The position numbers and the translations under genes are program-made. 38,606 bases of DNA from Phytopseudomonas dryadis (GTDB taxonomy: Bacteria; Pseudomonadota; Gammaproteobacteria; Pseudomonadales; Pseudomonadaceae): NCBI RefSeq assembly GCF_004327355.1, contig NZ_QJUM01000040.1:1-38606 (forward strand). Reading direction: 5' to 3'. Below, piece after piece: positions 25,164-31,367 of this stretch. The notes under the pieces were generated by a model. It was not told the DNA's origin. It ran no database searches and saw nothing but the letters and a program-made list of their open reading frames with translations. Each line of letters begins with the position of its first letter. Position 1 is the first letter of the stretch.

Positions 25164-25215
25164 GGCTGGCCTCATCCGATGAATACGCTAAGATGGCAAC
25201 ATTCTTTTTGAAAAG

Positions 25216-25233
25216 TATCTTGATGGCAAGATA
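25216..25233. promoter_or_regulatory. Probable MarR operator between eamA and marR-type genes
   Basis: TATCTTG-ATGG-CAAGATA is a perfect inverted repeat (7-bp arms, 4-bp spacer) in the 83-bp divergent intergenic region. It is 14 bp before the MarR start codon and 53 bp before the EamA start. AT-rich palindromes of this form are typical MarR-family sites. Bases 25190-25220 are AT-rich and could hold the overlapping promoters. Confidence 0.65.
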
Positions 25234-25246
25234 AATCGAGGGCGAC

Positions 25247-25744
25247 ATGCGGGATCGTGCACAACTGGCCACCGAGCAGTGGCAACAGCAACGCCCGGAT
25301 CTGGACGGATTCGCCATGGCGGTGATCGGTCGCCTGGGCGAACTGTCCCATGTCATCAGCCGCGATCACCTGCTGCCGTTCTTCGCCGCGCACGGCCTGC
25401 AGGCCGGTGAATTCGACCTGCTCGCTACCTTGCGCCGTTCAGGCGAGCCCTATGCACTGATGCCCACCGCGCTGTACGAGAGCGCGATGATCTCCTCGGG
25501 CGGCATGACCAGCCGTATAGACCGCCTGGAAAAAGCCGGGCTGATCGAGCGGCGCCGGCACCCGAGCGACCGCCGTGGAATTCTGGTGGCCCTGACGCCG
25601 GCAGGATTTGAACTGATCGATAGCATGCTCAGCGCCCATGTTGATAACCTGCAGCGCGTTCTCGCCGCCCTCAGCGACGAGGAAAAACAGCAGCTGCATG
25701 CGCTCACCGGCAAGCTGCTGGCCAATCTGCAACCGGGTGAATGA
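25247..25744 (+). CDS. MarR-family transcriptional regulator
   Basis: A 165-residue winged helix-turn-helix protein. The recognition region is ESAMISSGGMTSRIDRLEKAG, and the wing contains RRRHPSDRRGILVALT, both MarR signatures. The start ATG at 25247 is close to the operator palindrome, so it probably represses itself and the divergent EamA transporter. The last codons overlap an ATG at 25741, but the next gene more likely starts at 25759. Confidence 0.92.
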   Translation: MRDRAQLATEQWQQQRPDLDGFAMAVIGRLGELSHVISRDHLLPFFAAHGLQAGEFDLLATLRRSGEPYALMPTALYESAMISSGGMTSRIDRLEKAGLIERRRHPSDRRGILVALTPAGFELIDSMLSAHVDNLQRVLAALSDEEKQQLHALTGKLLANLQPGE

Positions 25745-25758
25745 AAGGAAGCGAGCCC

Positions 25759-26055
25759 ATGTCTCTCACGGCATTGATCATTGGAGTGATTGGCCAGTTG
25801 TTTTTCGCAGGCCTGCAGGGCCTGTTCGTGGTGTTTTCCGGCGCTGCGCTCGCCAACCACAGCGAGCTGACGCCGTTCCAGGATCGCCTGCTGTCGAGCC
25901 TGATGCTGCTGCTACCGGCCATCTCGATATTCACTGCGGGCCTGCTGATCGTCGGCTACCTGAACTCGGCGCCTTGGCTGTCCAACCTATGGCATCTGCT
26001 GCCGGTCGTGGGATTCGGGCTGTATCTGCTGTTTCTGCTTTGCCTGAATCACTGA
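25759..26055 (+). CDS. Small hypothetical membrane protein, 98 aa
   Basis: The ATG at 25759 has AAAGGAAG about 8 bp upstream. The protein starts MSLTALIIGVIGQLFFAGLQ and has three hydrophobic segments (about residues 3-30, 46-70 and 74-96). There are no recognisable catalytic motifs. It follows the MarR gene by 14 bp and is probably in the same transcript. I do not recognise the family. Confidence 0.7.
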   Translation: MSLTALIIGVIGQLFFAGLQGLFVVFSGAALANHSELTPFQDRLLSSLMLLLPAISIFTAGLLIVGYLNSAPWLSNLWHLLPVVGFGLYLLFLLCLNH

Positions 26056-26120
26056 GCAGGCAGGGCGCTATCTGGACTAGGTCGGTAGGCCGGGCTCGGA
26101 CGAAGAGGTTTGCTGGCATC

Positions 26121-26324
26121 ATGGATGAGATTCTGAACTTCATCGGTACGCTGATCGAACGCGGTTTCAGGGTGTTCGGTCTGTGGGTGCTGAGGGTCCT
26201 GACCGGGGGGCGTTACAAGGACACCAACAGCTACCTGTATTTCTTTCCGACCTTCATCGGGTTTTTGATCCTGGCTGTGCTGCCGGGTGCGATCATCCTG
26301 ACCGTGTTGGTAAGCCGGCCGTAG
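26121..26324 (+). CDS. Small hypothetical membrane protein, 67 aa
   Basis: The ATG at 26121 is preceded by AAGAGG at 12-17 bp, a loose ribosome binding site. The product (MDEILNFIGTLIERGFRVFG...) has an amphipathic N-terminal helix, a polar stretch GGRYKDTNSYLY, and a membrane helix at about residues 40-63. The sequence looks like a real protein rather than a shadow, as no competing frame exists. Function unknown. Confidence 0.6.
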   Translation: MDEILNFIGTLIERGFRVFGLWVLRVLTGGRYKDTNSYLYFFPTFIGFLILAVLPGAIILTVLVSRP

Positions 26325-26328
26325 GGGC

Positions 26329-26419
26329 GTCGGGTGGACGACGCTTCACCTGCGCGGCCCGACCCGTCCACCATTCGGCAATCGCAACGGTGGACAAGAA
26401 AAGCGTTGTCCACCCTACG
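26329..26419. repeat. GGGTGGAC-family palindromic repeat, copy C (91 bp)
   Basis: It starts GTCGGGTGGACGACGCTT and ends GCGTTGTCCACCCTACG. It differs from copy D (27490-27580) at only two of 91 positions. The two copies bracket the 247-aa gene as direct repeats. The outer and inner arms are both self-complementary, as in the other copies. Confidence 0.85.
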
Positions 26420-26422
26420 TTC

Positions 26423-26493
26423 TAGGGTCTGTTGACGTTTCAGCGCAAGCCGCAGGGCTTCGGCGCGGTCATGCTGAAATGTCAACAGCCCTA
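26423..26493. repeat. Inverted-repeat element, MITE-like (about 67-71 bp)
   Basis: TAGGGTCTGTTGACGTTTCAGC (26423-26444, given here as a 22-bp arm) pairs with the reverse complement of 26473-26493, with one mismatch and one 1-nt bulge. The core starts GGG and ends CCC and is flanked by TA on both sides, compatible with a TA target duplication. No transposase is present. Short terminal-repeat elements with GGG/CCC tips are often derived from IS5- or IS630-type elements. Confidence 0.5.
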
Positions 26494-26553
26494 AGATTTC
26501 CCGCACTTCTGCCGACTACATGGGCAGGATCACAACCGAGAAGGGAGACTGCT

Positions 26554-27297
26554 ATGGAGATCGGAGCACTGCCGGCCACGCTGTCCACATGGCAATCCAA
26601 GGTCGCGAGCGCGGGGCAGAGGACACAAGCACAGGCCCTGCCTGCGCAGGTTGAAGTCGCGCCGGAATCCTCACTGCATGCTTCGGTGCTCTCGCAATCC
26701 AACGTCTCGGACGTGCCGGAGGATACGCGCTCGTTCGACCTGTATCGGCAGGTGAGCCGCCCGATTACCTCCGAGCTGGTGGCGCGTGAGTTGTTCCGCG
26801 ACACCGGGAGCGCCTACACGTCGGTGGAAGCCGATTACGACAAGGTGATGAAGACGCTGGTTGCCAGGGAGCCTCAGCTTGCTGGCAAGGAATTCGGATT
26901 CAGCGTGAACCCTCAGGGCCGCCTCGTCCTGACCAGTGCCGGAGATCTGACCAAGCAACAGGCAGAACGGGTGGAGAGCGCCTTGAATGCCTCCAGCCAA
27001 CTGGTCGGCGCCGCCAACCGCTACGCCCAGCTTCAAATCGATTTCGTGGCGGCTGACAACGTGTCGATGTATGGCAAGTACCATCTCGACATGGGCAACT
27101 TTGCCCAGACGGTGGATATCGGCAAGGAGATCAATGCAGCCAAGAAGGGCGATGGCAGTTGGGTCGGCAACAACTGGTTCAATCAAATCTCCGCCAATGG
27201 CGAGGTTCGTTATGGTGGCTGGGAGAAGTTCGTCGATGGCAACTGGGTGAGTGCTCCCGATTTCAAGTACGAGGGCATCGTCTCGGTCTACGCTTGA
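26554..27297 (+). CDS. Hypothetical protein, 247 aa, family not recognised
   Basis: The ATG at 26554 follows AAGGGAGAC. The N-terminal ~60 residues are low-complexity and Ala/Gln/Ser-rich without a signal peptide (MEIGALPATLSTWQSKVASA), a style common in secreted or appendage-associated Pseudomonas proteins. The middle is helical (SVEADYDKVMKTLVAREPQL). The C-terminal third is rich in Asn, Gly, Trp and Tyr (VGNNWFNQISANGEVRYGGW) and looks like a compact beta domain. The gene is bracketed by near-identical repeats and has a MITE-like element in front, so it may have been acquired. I assign no function. Confidence 0.75.
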   Translation: MEIGALPATLSTWQSKVASAGQRTQAQALPAQVEVAPESSLHASVLSQSNVSDVPEDTRSFDLYRQVSRPITSELVARELFRDTGSAYTSVEADYDKVMKTLVAREPQLAGKEFGFSVNPQGRLVLTSAGDLTKQQAERVESALNASSQLVGAANRYAQLQIDFVAADNVSMYGKYHLDMGNFAQTVDIGKEINAAKKGDGSWVGNNWFNQISANGEVRYGGWEKFVDGNWVSAPDFKYEGIVSVYA

Positions 27298-27316
27298 GAT
27301 GCCAGCCACGATGGGT

Positions 27317-27343
27317 GGTCGGCGTCTTGGCCGACCGCGTCTT
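27317..27343 (+). terminator. Possible terminator after the 247-aa gene
   Basis: GGTCGG (27317-27322) and CCGACC (27331-27336) form a stem around CGTCTTGG-type loop bases, followed by GCGTCTTTA. The T-tract is short, so this is a weak candidate 20 bp after the stop codon. Bases 27344-27489 show no gene or clear signal. Confidence 0.4.
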
Positions 27344-27489
27344 TACGGCACTCCGATCAGTTGCAAGCCCTCTTGATTGGACGTCGTGCAGCCGATCCCC
27401 GGGGTTGAGTCTCAGATGGCCGGAGCTGGCCGATGGCTACGGAAATGCCCGCTGCCCGGGCGCAAGCGGCTGGCCATTGCCATCAGGTC

Positions 27490-27580
27490 GTCGGGTGGAC
27501 GACGCTTCACCTGCGCGGCCCGACCCGTCCACCATCCGGCAATCGTAACGGTGGACAAGAAAAGCGTTGTCCACCCTACG
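27490..27580. repeat. GGGTGGAC-family palindromic repeat, copy D (91 bp)
   Basis: Nearly identical to copy C at 26329-26419 (two differences) and in the same orientation. It lies in a 558-bp region (27298-27855) that contains no gene, only this repeat, the following REP-like palindrome and unassigned sequence. Confidence 0.85.
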
Positions 27581-27635
27581 TCCTAAAGCGATGCGTTACG
27601 GGATTCAACAACAAGCGCAGAATTACCCGACTCGT

Positions 27636-27726
27636 GTAGGAGCCGCGACCTCGCGGCGAATCGTGGCCATACCGCGATTTTTGCGGCATGGCCGCCATCG
27701 CATCGCGCCGGGGTCGACGCTCCTAC
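27636..27726. repeat. REP-like palindrome (GTAGGAGC...GCTCCTAC)
   Basis: The outer arms GTAGGAGCCGCGACC and GGGTCGACGCTCCTAC are imperfect inverted repeats. Between them ATGGCC and GGCCAT-type arms surround an AT-rich centre (CGATTTTTGCGGC). It belongs to the GTAGGAGC class of Pseudomonas REP sequences, as do the two repeats at the right window edge. From 27727 to 27855 I see nothing. Confidence 0.7.
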
Positions 27727-27855
27727 GTGCGAACCCAGACTGCGAACGGGCTTTTGCAGACCAAGGAGCAAGACGGTATCCAGATAACGGCTGCGATTGC
27801 CTCGTTGCCGCTGATCCAGAGGGGCCTGCCCACTTCTAAGGTCTTCAGCAGGCGA

Positions 27856-28749
27856 TTACAGCCGGTGATGCTCGATCAGAAAATCCACGAACACCCGCAC
27901 CCGCGCCGGCATTGCCGAGCCTCCTACGAACACCGCATGAATCGGTTCCCGGTCGCCGGGGTTCCAGGCTTGCAGCAGCGGCACCAGGTCGCCGCGCTGC
28001 AGATCCTCTGCCACGCTGAATTCGCCGATACGCGCGATGCCGGCACCTACCCGTGCGAGTTGTGCCAGCGCTTCACCACTGCTGCATTCGATATTGCCGC
28101 TGACCTTCAGGGAAAACTCTTTGTCGTCGCGGATGAACGGCCAGTTGGGTTCGGCACGGCGGAAGTTGAAGCGTAGGCAGTTGTGCCGTAGCAGGTCTTC
28201 CGGTTCCTGGGGTGTGCCATGGCGCTGCAGATACTCGGGCGAAGCCACCACCACCTGGCCGGTGTCGCCGATCTTGCGTGCGGTCAGCGGGCTGTCGGGC
28301 AGATGGCCGAAGCGTACCGCCACGTCGGCCTGGCCGCCGAGAATGTCGACCACTTCGTCGCCGAGGGTGAGGTCGACGACGATGTTCGGGTAACGGGCGC
28401 TGAATGCTGCCACCAGGGGAACGATGGCCAGCCGCCCATGGCCGAGGGCGGCACTGACCCGCAATCGGCCCCTGGGTACGCCCTGGTCGGCGATGGCGTC
28501 TTCGACCTCGGCCAGGTCGGCCAGGATACGCCGGGCGCCGCGCAGGTAAGCCTCGCCCTCGGCGGTGAAGGTGATCGCTCGGGTGGTGCGCAGCAGCAGG
28601 CGGGTGCCGAGACGTTGTTCGGTACGCGCGATGATCCGGCTGACCGCCGAAGGTGTCAGCCCCAATGCACGCGCGGCGGCCGACAGGCTGCCTTCCTGCG
28701 CCACCGTGGCGAACACGCCCATTTCACCCGACCTGCCGTTGACGTCCAT
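27856..28749 (-). CDS. LysR-family transcriptional regulator
   Basis: A 297-residue LysR regulator. The N-terminal winged helix-turn-helix contains VFATVAQEGSLSAAARALGL and TPSAVSRIIARTEQRLGTRL. The C-terminal effector domain starts about residue 90 (GRLRVSAALGHGRLAIVPL) and contains ADVAVRFG, a common LysR block. I place the start at the ATG of MDVNGRSGEMGVF (28749), which has CGGAGCAC upstream, instead of 13 residues earlier. It is divergent from the MFS transporter, 94 bp away, and probably controls it. Confidence 0.93.
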   Translation of the reverse strand: MDVNGRSGEMGVFATVAQEGSLSAAARALGLTPSAVSRIIARTEQRLGTRLLLRTTRAITFTAEGEAYLRGARRILADLAEVEDAIADQGVPRGRLRVSAALGHGRLAIVPLVAAFSARYPNIVVDLTLGDEVVDILGGQADVAVRFGHLPDSPLTARKIGDTGQVVVASPEYLQRHGTPQEPEDLLRHNCLRFNFRRAEPNWPFIRDDKEFSLKVSGNIECSSGEALAQLARVGAGIARIGEFSVAEDLQRGDLVPLLQAWNPGDREPIHAVFVGGSAMPARVRVFVDFLIEHHRL

Positions 28750-28843
28750 TTGTGCTCCGTGCGCAAAGGTGCATGCCAGAAATGCCATCTACCGCCTGAA
28801 AAGGATGGATCCTATCATTCGCGGCATAGATAAGGAGCCTTTC

Positions 28844-30010
28844 ATGCACATCAATCCACCCCTCGTAGCGCTCGCCATGGGTGCCTTCGGCATCGGTGTC
28901 ACCGAGTTCGCCCCCATGGGCATGTTGCCGGGCATCGCTGCGGATCTCGGCGTTTCCATTCCCGCCGCAGGCCTGTTGGTCAGCGCCTACGCCCTGGGCG
29001 TGCTGCTCGGCGCGCCGCTGATGACCCTGACCACCGGCAGGATTCCCCGGCGCTACCTGCTGATCGGCCTCATGGCGATTTTCACCCTGGGCAACCTGAT
29101 GTCCGCCCTGGCCACCGATTACACCAGCCTCATGATCGCCCGGGTGGTGACCTCACTGAACCACGGTGCGTTCTTTGGCGTTGGCTCCATCGTCGCCGCC
29201 AGCGTGGTCGCCCCGGAGAAACGTGCCGGGGCGGTGGCGGCCATGTTCATGGGCCTGACCCTGGCGACCATCGGCGGTGTGCCGCTGGCCGCCTGGTTCG
29301 GCGAACTGTTCGGTTGGCGCACTGCATTCTGGGGGATTACCGGCCTCGGCGTGCTGGCCATGGCCGCGTTGTGGTTTGCCCTGCCCAACGTGCCGTTGCC
29401 GAAAAGCGTTGGGGCACTGGCTGAAATTCGGGTGCTGGGCCATGGCCCGGTGCTGGGGGCGTTGGCCCTGACCGTGGTCGGCTCGGGTGCAATGTTCACC
29501 GTCTTCACCTACATCGCGCCGATCCTCGCCACCCAGACCCATGCCTCCACCACCTTCATCACCGCCATGCTGGTGCTGTTCGGCATCGGGTTGACCCTGG
29601 GCAACCTGTGGGGCGGCAAGGCCGCCGACCGCTCGATAGACCGCACCCTGATCGTTTCGCTGAGCGTGCTGATTCTGGTGTTGCTGGCGTTCACCGTACT
29701 GATGCGCTGGCCGCTGCCGGCCGCCGTGGCCATCCTGATCTGGGGCATCGCCAGCTTCGCCCTGGTGCCGCCGCTGCAGATGCGCGTCATGGAAGCCGCC
29801 AAGGACGCGCCCAACCTGGCCTCGGCGGTGAATATCGGCGCCTTCAACCTGGGCAATGCGATTGGCGCGGCGCTGGGCGGCGCGGTGATCAATGCGGGGC
29901 TGGGCTATCCGGCGATTTCCCTGGCCGGCGCGGCGATGGCGGGGCTGGGGCTGCTGATGGTGTTGGGGTTGGCCTGGCGTTCCAGGGCGGTTGCGGCTGC
30001 GGTGGTGTGA
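28844..30010 (+). CDS. MFS transporter, AraJ-like (DHA1 family) exporter
   Basis: A 388-residue 12-helix transporter. The ATG at 28844 has TAAGGAG at ideal spacing. The first helix MHINPPLVALAMGAFGIGVT with EFAPMGMLPGIAADLGVS is typical of AraJ/YdhP-type members; the loop 2-3 motif appears as GRIPRRYLLIGL. It ends with SRAVAAAVV. These proteins export sugars, drugs or metabolites; the substrate is not evident. The last 109 bp before the stop are repeated at 31146-31254, at the far side of the satellite-like insert. Confidence 0.92.
   Translation: MHINPPLVALAMGAFGIGVTEFAPMGMLPGIAADLGVSIPAAGLLVSAYALGVLLGAPLMTLTTGRIPRRYLLIGLMAIFTLGNLMSALATDYTSLMIARVVTSLNHGAFFGVGSIVAASVVAPEKRAGAVAAMFMGLTLATIGGVPLAAWFGELFGWRTAFWGITGLGVLAMAALWFALPNVPLPKSVGALAEIRVLGHGPVLGALALTVVGSGAMFTVFTYIAPILATQTHASTTFITAMLVLFGIGLTLGNLWGGKAADRSIDRTLIVSLSVLILVLLAFTVLMRWPLPAAVAILIWGIASFALVPPLQMRVMEAAKDAPNLASAVNIGAFNLGNAIGAALGGAVINAGLGYPAISLAGAAMAGLGLLMVLGLAWRSRAVAAAVV
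29895..30003 (+). repeat. 109-bp direct repeat, left copy (3' end of MFS gene)
   Basis: The last 109 bp of the MFS coding region before its final codons match 31146-31254 with no gaps and three substitutions that I can see (ATG/ATA, AGGGC/AGAGC, GCT/GCG). The copies are 1251 bp apart and bracket the insert with the antisense-RNA module. Confidence 0.92.
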
Positions 30011-30134
30011 CGCTGGCGAGAGCAGGGCGCGTGCTGCCCGCAGGAATCTGGCACAGCCTCTGTCGGTGTGTGCCAGCGCAGCCTGATGTGATACCAAGCG
30101 GCGGGCCGCGTAACGCAGCCCACCGCTTGCCTGC

Positions 30135-30437
30135 CTACAACCGCAACTCCGTGCGTCGTGCCAGATGCCCGCCACCCAAGGGCGAGCACCGGCGCTGGTG
30201 AATGCGCCTGAGAAGGCCCAGCTCGAAGGCATGGCGCTGAGCACCCGGCGGGAACGGCTGGCGCTCCAGCAGCAGATTGGCCCTCCGCCAGCCACTGTTG
30301 GCTTCGTCCAGCCAGGGCTGCGCCTGTTGCGCGCCATGGGTGAACCGCGCCTGGCGGTTCTCGCCCCAGCCGCAGGCCGCGGCTGGTTGCCCATCATGTG
30401 CCGGCAGATGAGTGAAGTACCATTGCCGCTCAATCAT
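30135..30437 (-). CDS. Hypothetical protein, 100 aa, in the satellite-like insert
   Basis: Third ORF of the minus-strand unit that begins with the antisense-RNA leader. The product starts MIERQWYFTHLPAHDGQPAA and is hydrophilic with several Trp and Arg residues (WLDEANSGWRRANLLLERQP). Its ATG lies 8 bp inside the end of the 80-aa gene. The C-terminal 15 or so residues (GGGHLARRTELRL) look less protein-like, so the frame may be damaged at its end. I do not recognise the family. Confidence 0.5.
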   Translation of the reverse strand: MIERQWYFTHLPAHDGQPAAACGWGENRQARFTHGAQQAQPWLDEANSGWRRANLLLERQPFPPGAQRHAFELGLLRRIHQRRCSPLGGGHLARRTELRL

Positions 30438-30672
30438 GCTCGGCCCTCCCGTGCGCCTGGCTGATGGCCTGGCGGTAAAGCACGATCAGCTCGCTGAGCA
30501 GTGCACTGGTGGTATCCGCCAGCTCCTGCTGCGGCATACGCCTGAGCAGCTTGGCCAACAGCGCCGCCCGATACTCGAATGCAGCCTGAACCCAGCAATC
30601 ATCGGCCACATGGCTCTGCAACGGGTTCGGCGGCGTCGGGAGGGGGACAACGACGGATTCAGGACGGCTCAT
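30430..30672 (-). CDS. Hypothetical protein, 80 aa, in the satellite-like insert
   Basis: The second ORF of the unit. It starts MSRPESVVVPLPTPPNPLQS and continues as a helical protein (AAFEYRAALLAKLLRRMPQQ, then LADTTSALLSELIVLYRQAI). The ribosome binding site GGAGGTGCCGC precedes the ATG at 30672. The upstream 30-aa leader ORF ends 14 nt inside it, which would couple its translation to the leader. In P4-like elements the genes after the immunity leader are early or killing functions; that role here is inference from position only. Confidence 0.65.
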   Translation of the reverse strand: MSRPESVVVPLPTPPNPLQSHVADDCWVQAAFEYRAALLAKLLRRMPQQELADTTSALLSELIVLYRQAISQAHGRAEHD

Positions 30673-30751
30673 GCGGCACCTCCAGGAGGGAAGTCGGCAC
30701 GACAGCCAGCAGCCCAGGGCGGAGCCCTTGGGTAAAAGGGGGATAGTGCAT
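30659..30751 (-). CDS. 30-aa leader ORF, probable target of antisense control
   Basis: The ATG at 30749-30751 is preceded by GAAGGAG (30762-30768). The peptide is MHYPPFTQGLRPGLLAVVPT followed by SLLEVPHEPS. It ends inside the start of the 80-aa gene, so translating it would open the downstream start. Its ribosome binding site lies in box b (30764-30771), which is complementary to a segment of the upstream structured RNA. This matches the short leader ORFs controlled in P4/P1-type immunity systems. Confidence 0.55.
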   Translation of the reverse strand: MHYPPFTQGLRPGLLAVVPTSLLEVPHEPS

Positions 30752-30761
30752 TTTCCTTATG

Positions 30762-30805
30762 CTCCTTCGTGAATTTAAGGAGCCGCGTTCCATTCGCTAC
30801 CACAC
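30762..30805 (-). promoter_or_regulatory. Antisense target boxes a and b over the leader ribosome binding site
   Basis: On the minus strand, box a is GTGTGGTAG (30805-30797) and box b is CACGAAGG (30771-30764), which contains most of the ribosome binding site GAAGGAG. Both boxes also occur in the same order near the transcript start (30980-30972 and 30964-30955, the latter as CACACGAAGG). Both are complementary to the antisense segment at 30851-30830. Confidence 0.7.
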
Positions 30806-30819
30806 GATATGGAGGCGGA

Positions 30820-31003
30820 CCGTGCAAGGGTGGTAGACCGACTCACGAAGGAAGGCCGGCCAGGCCGAAGCCTGCCTCACACGGCCCGCCATAAATGCAC
30901 GAGAAAACAGCAGGCACAAAAAAAGCGCCTGCTCTCGACTATGGCGCTACCGCGCCTTCGTGTGAGTCGGGCTACCACACCCGGTCACGGGATTTACCGT
31001 GAC
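30820..31003 (-). ncRNA. P4 CI / P1 C4-type antisense immunity RNA leader
   Basis: Transcribed on the minus strand from a good promoter (31010-31038). The 5' end forms a strong hairpin (30980-30990 with 30997-31006). Then come box a GTGTGGTAG and box b CACACGAAGG. A region with two further hairpins follows (GGCGC/GCGCC near 30943-30957; GCAGGC/GCCTGC near 30910-30932). Then the antisense segment reads CCTTCGTG-AGTCGG-TCTACCAC (30851-30830), complementary to both boxes. In P4, CI RNA pairs with flanking repeats of its target, terminating or blocking the leader; in P1, C4 RNA has two such boxes. The mature ends are not determinable. Rfam C4 is the family to test. Confidence 0.7.
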
Positions 31004-31009
31004 GGGAGG

Positions 31010-31038
31010 ACTGTAGCGTGGGGGGAGGGAATGGGCAA
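31010..31038 (-). promoter_or_regulatory. Sigma-70-type promoter of the immunity leader
   Basis: On the minus strand, -35 TTGCCC (31038-31033) and -10 TACAGT (31015-31010) are separated by exactly 17 bp. The predicted start is near 31003, immediately at the 5' side of the first hairpin. Confidence 0.65.
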
Positions 31039-31098
31039 GGTTTGAGGAGTGGAGGCCGAGGGCGTTGCTATCGACAAAGCGTTGATTCCGGCTAGTAA

Positions 31099-31145
31099 AT
31101 AAATCTGTCCCCTTTCCTCCTTTCCTCCATGTCCCCTTTCCTCCA
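31099..31145. repeat. AAATCTGTCCCC-type motif with CCTTTCCTCC tandem units
   Basis: AAATAAATCTGTCCCC is followed by CTTTCCTCC units repeated three times up to the edge of the 109-bp direct repeat. A related AAATAAACCCGTCCCC occurs at 31326-31341, just beyond the right repeat. Such AATCTGTCCCC motifs are scattered in many gamma-proteobacterial genomes, often near REP-associated transposases. Confidence 0.4.
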
Positions 31146-31254
31146 CGGGGCTGGGCTATCCGGCGATTTCCCTGGCCGGCGCGGCGATAGCGGGGCTGGG
31201 GCTGCTGATGGTGTTGGGGTTGGCCTGGCGTTCCAGAGCGGTTGCGGCGGCGGT
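31146..31254 (+). repeat. 109-bp direct repeat, right copy (displaced MFS 3' end)
   Basis: This is a second copy of the end of the MFS gene, without any upstream part of that gene. It would end the reading frame as AAVCR and a stop instead of AAAVV. It marks the right edge of the insert and could be the original gene end displaced by integration, or a duplication product. Confidence 0.9.
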
Positions 31255-31367
31255 ATGCCGGTGATGGCTGCTGGCCGCTATTGATGAGTGGCTGCTAGCG
31301 GCTAGGCGTGGACGGTTTGATTTATAAATAAACCCGTCCCCCTCGATAGCTTGCCAGAGCGTTGGCC

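Noticed and set aside
30809..31045. 78-codon plus-strand frame over the antisense-RNA region
   Set aside because: It overlaps the structured minus-strand RNA exactly and has no ribosome binding site; its apparent conservation in annotations would follow from RNA conservation.
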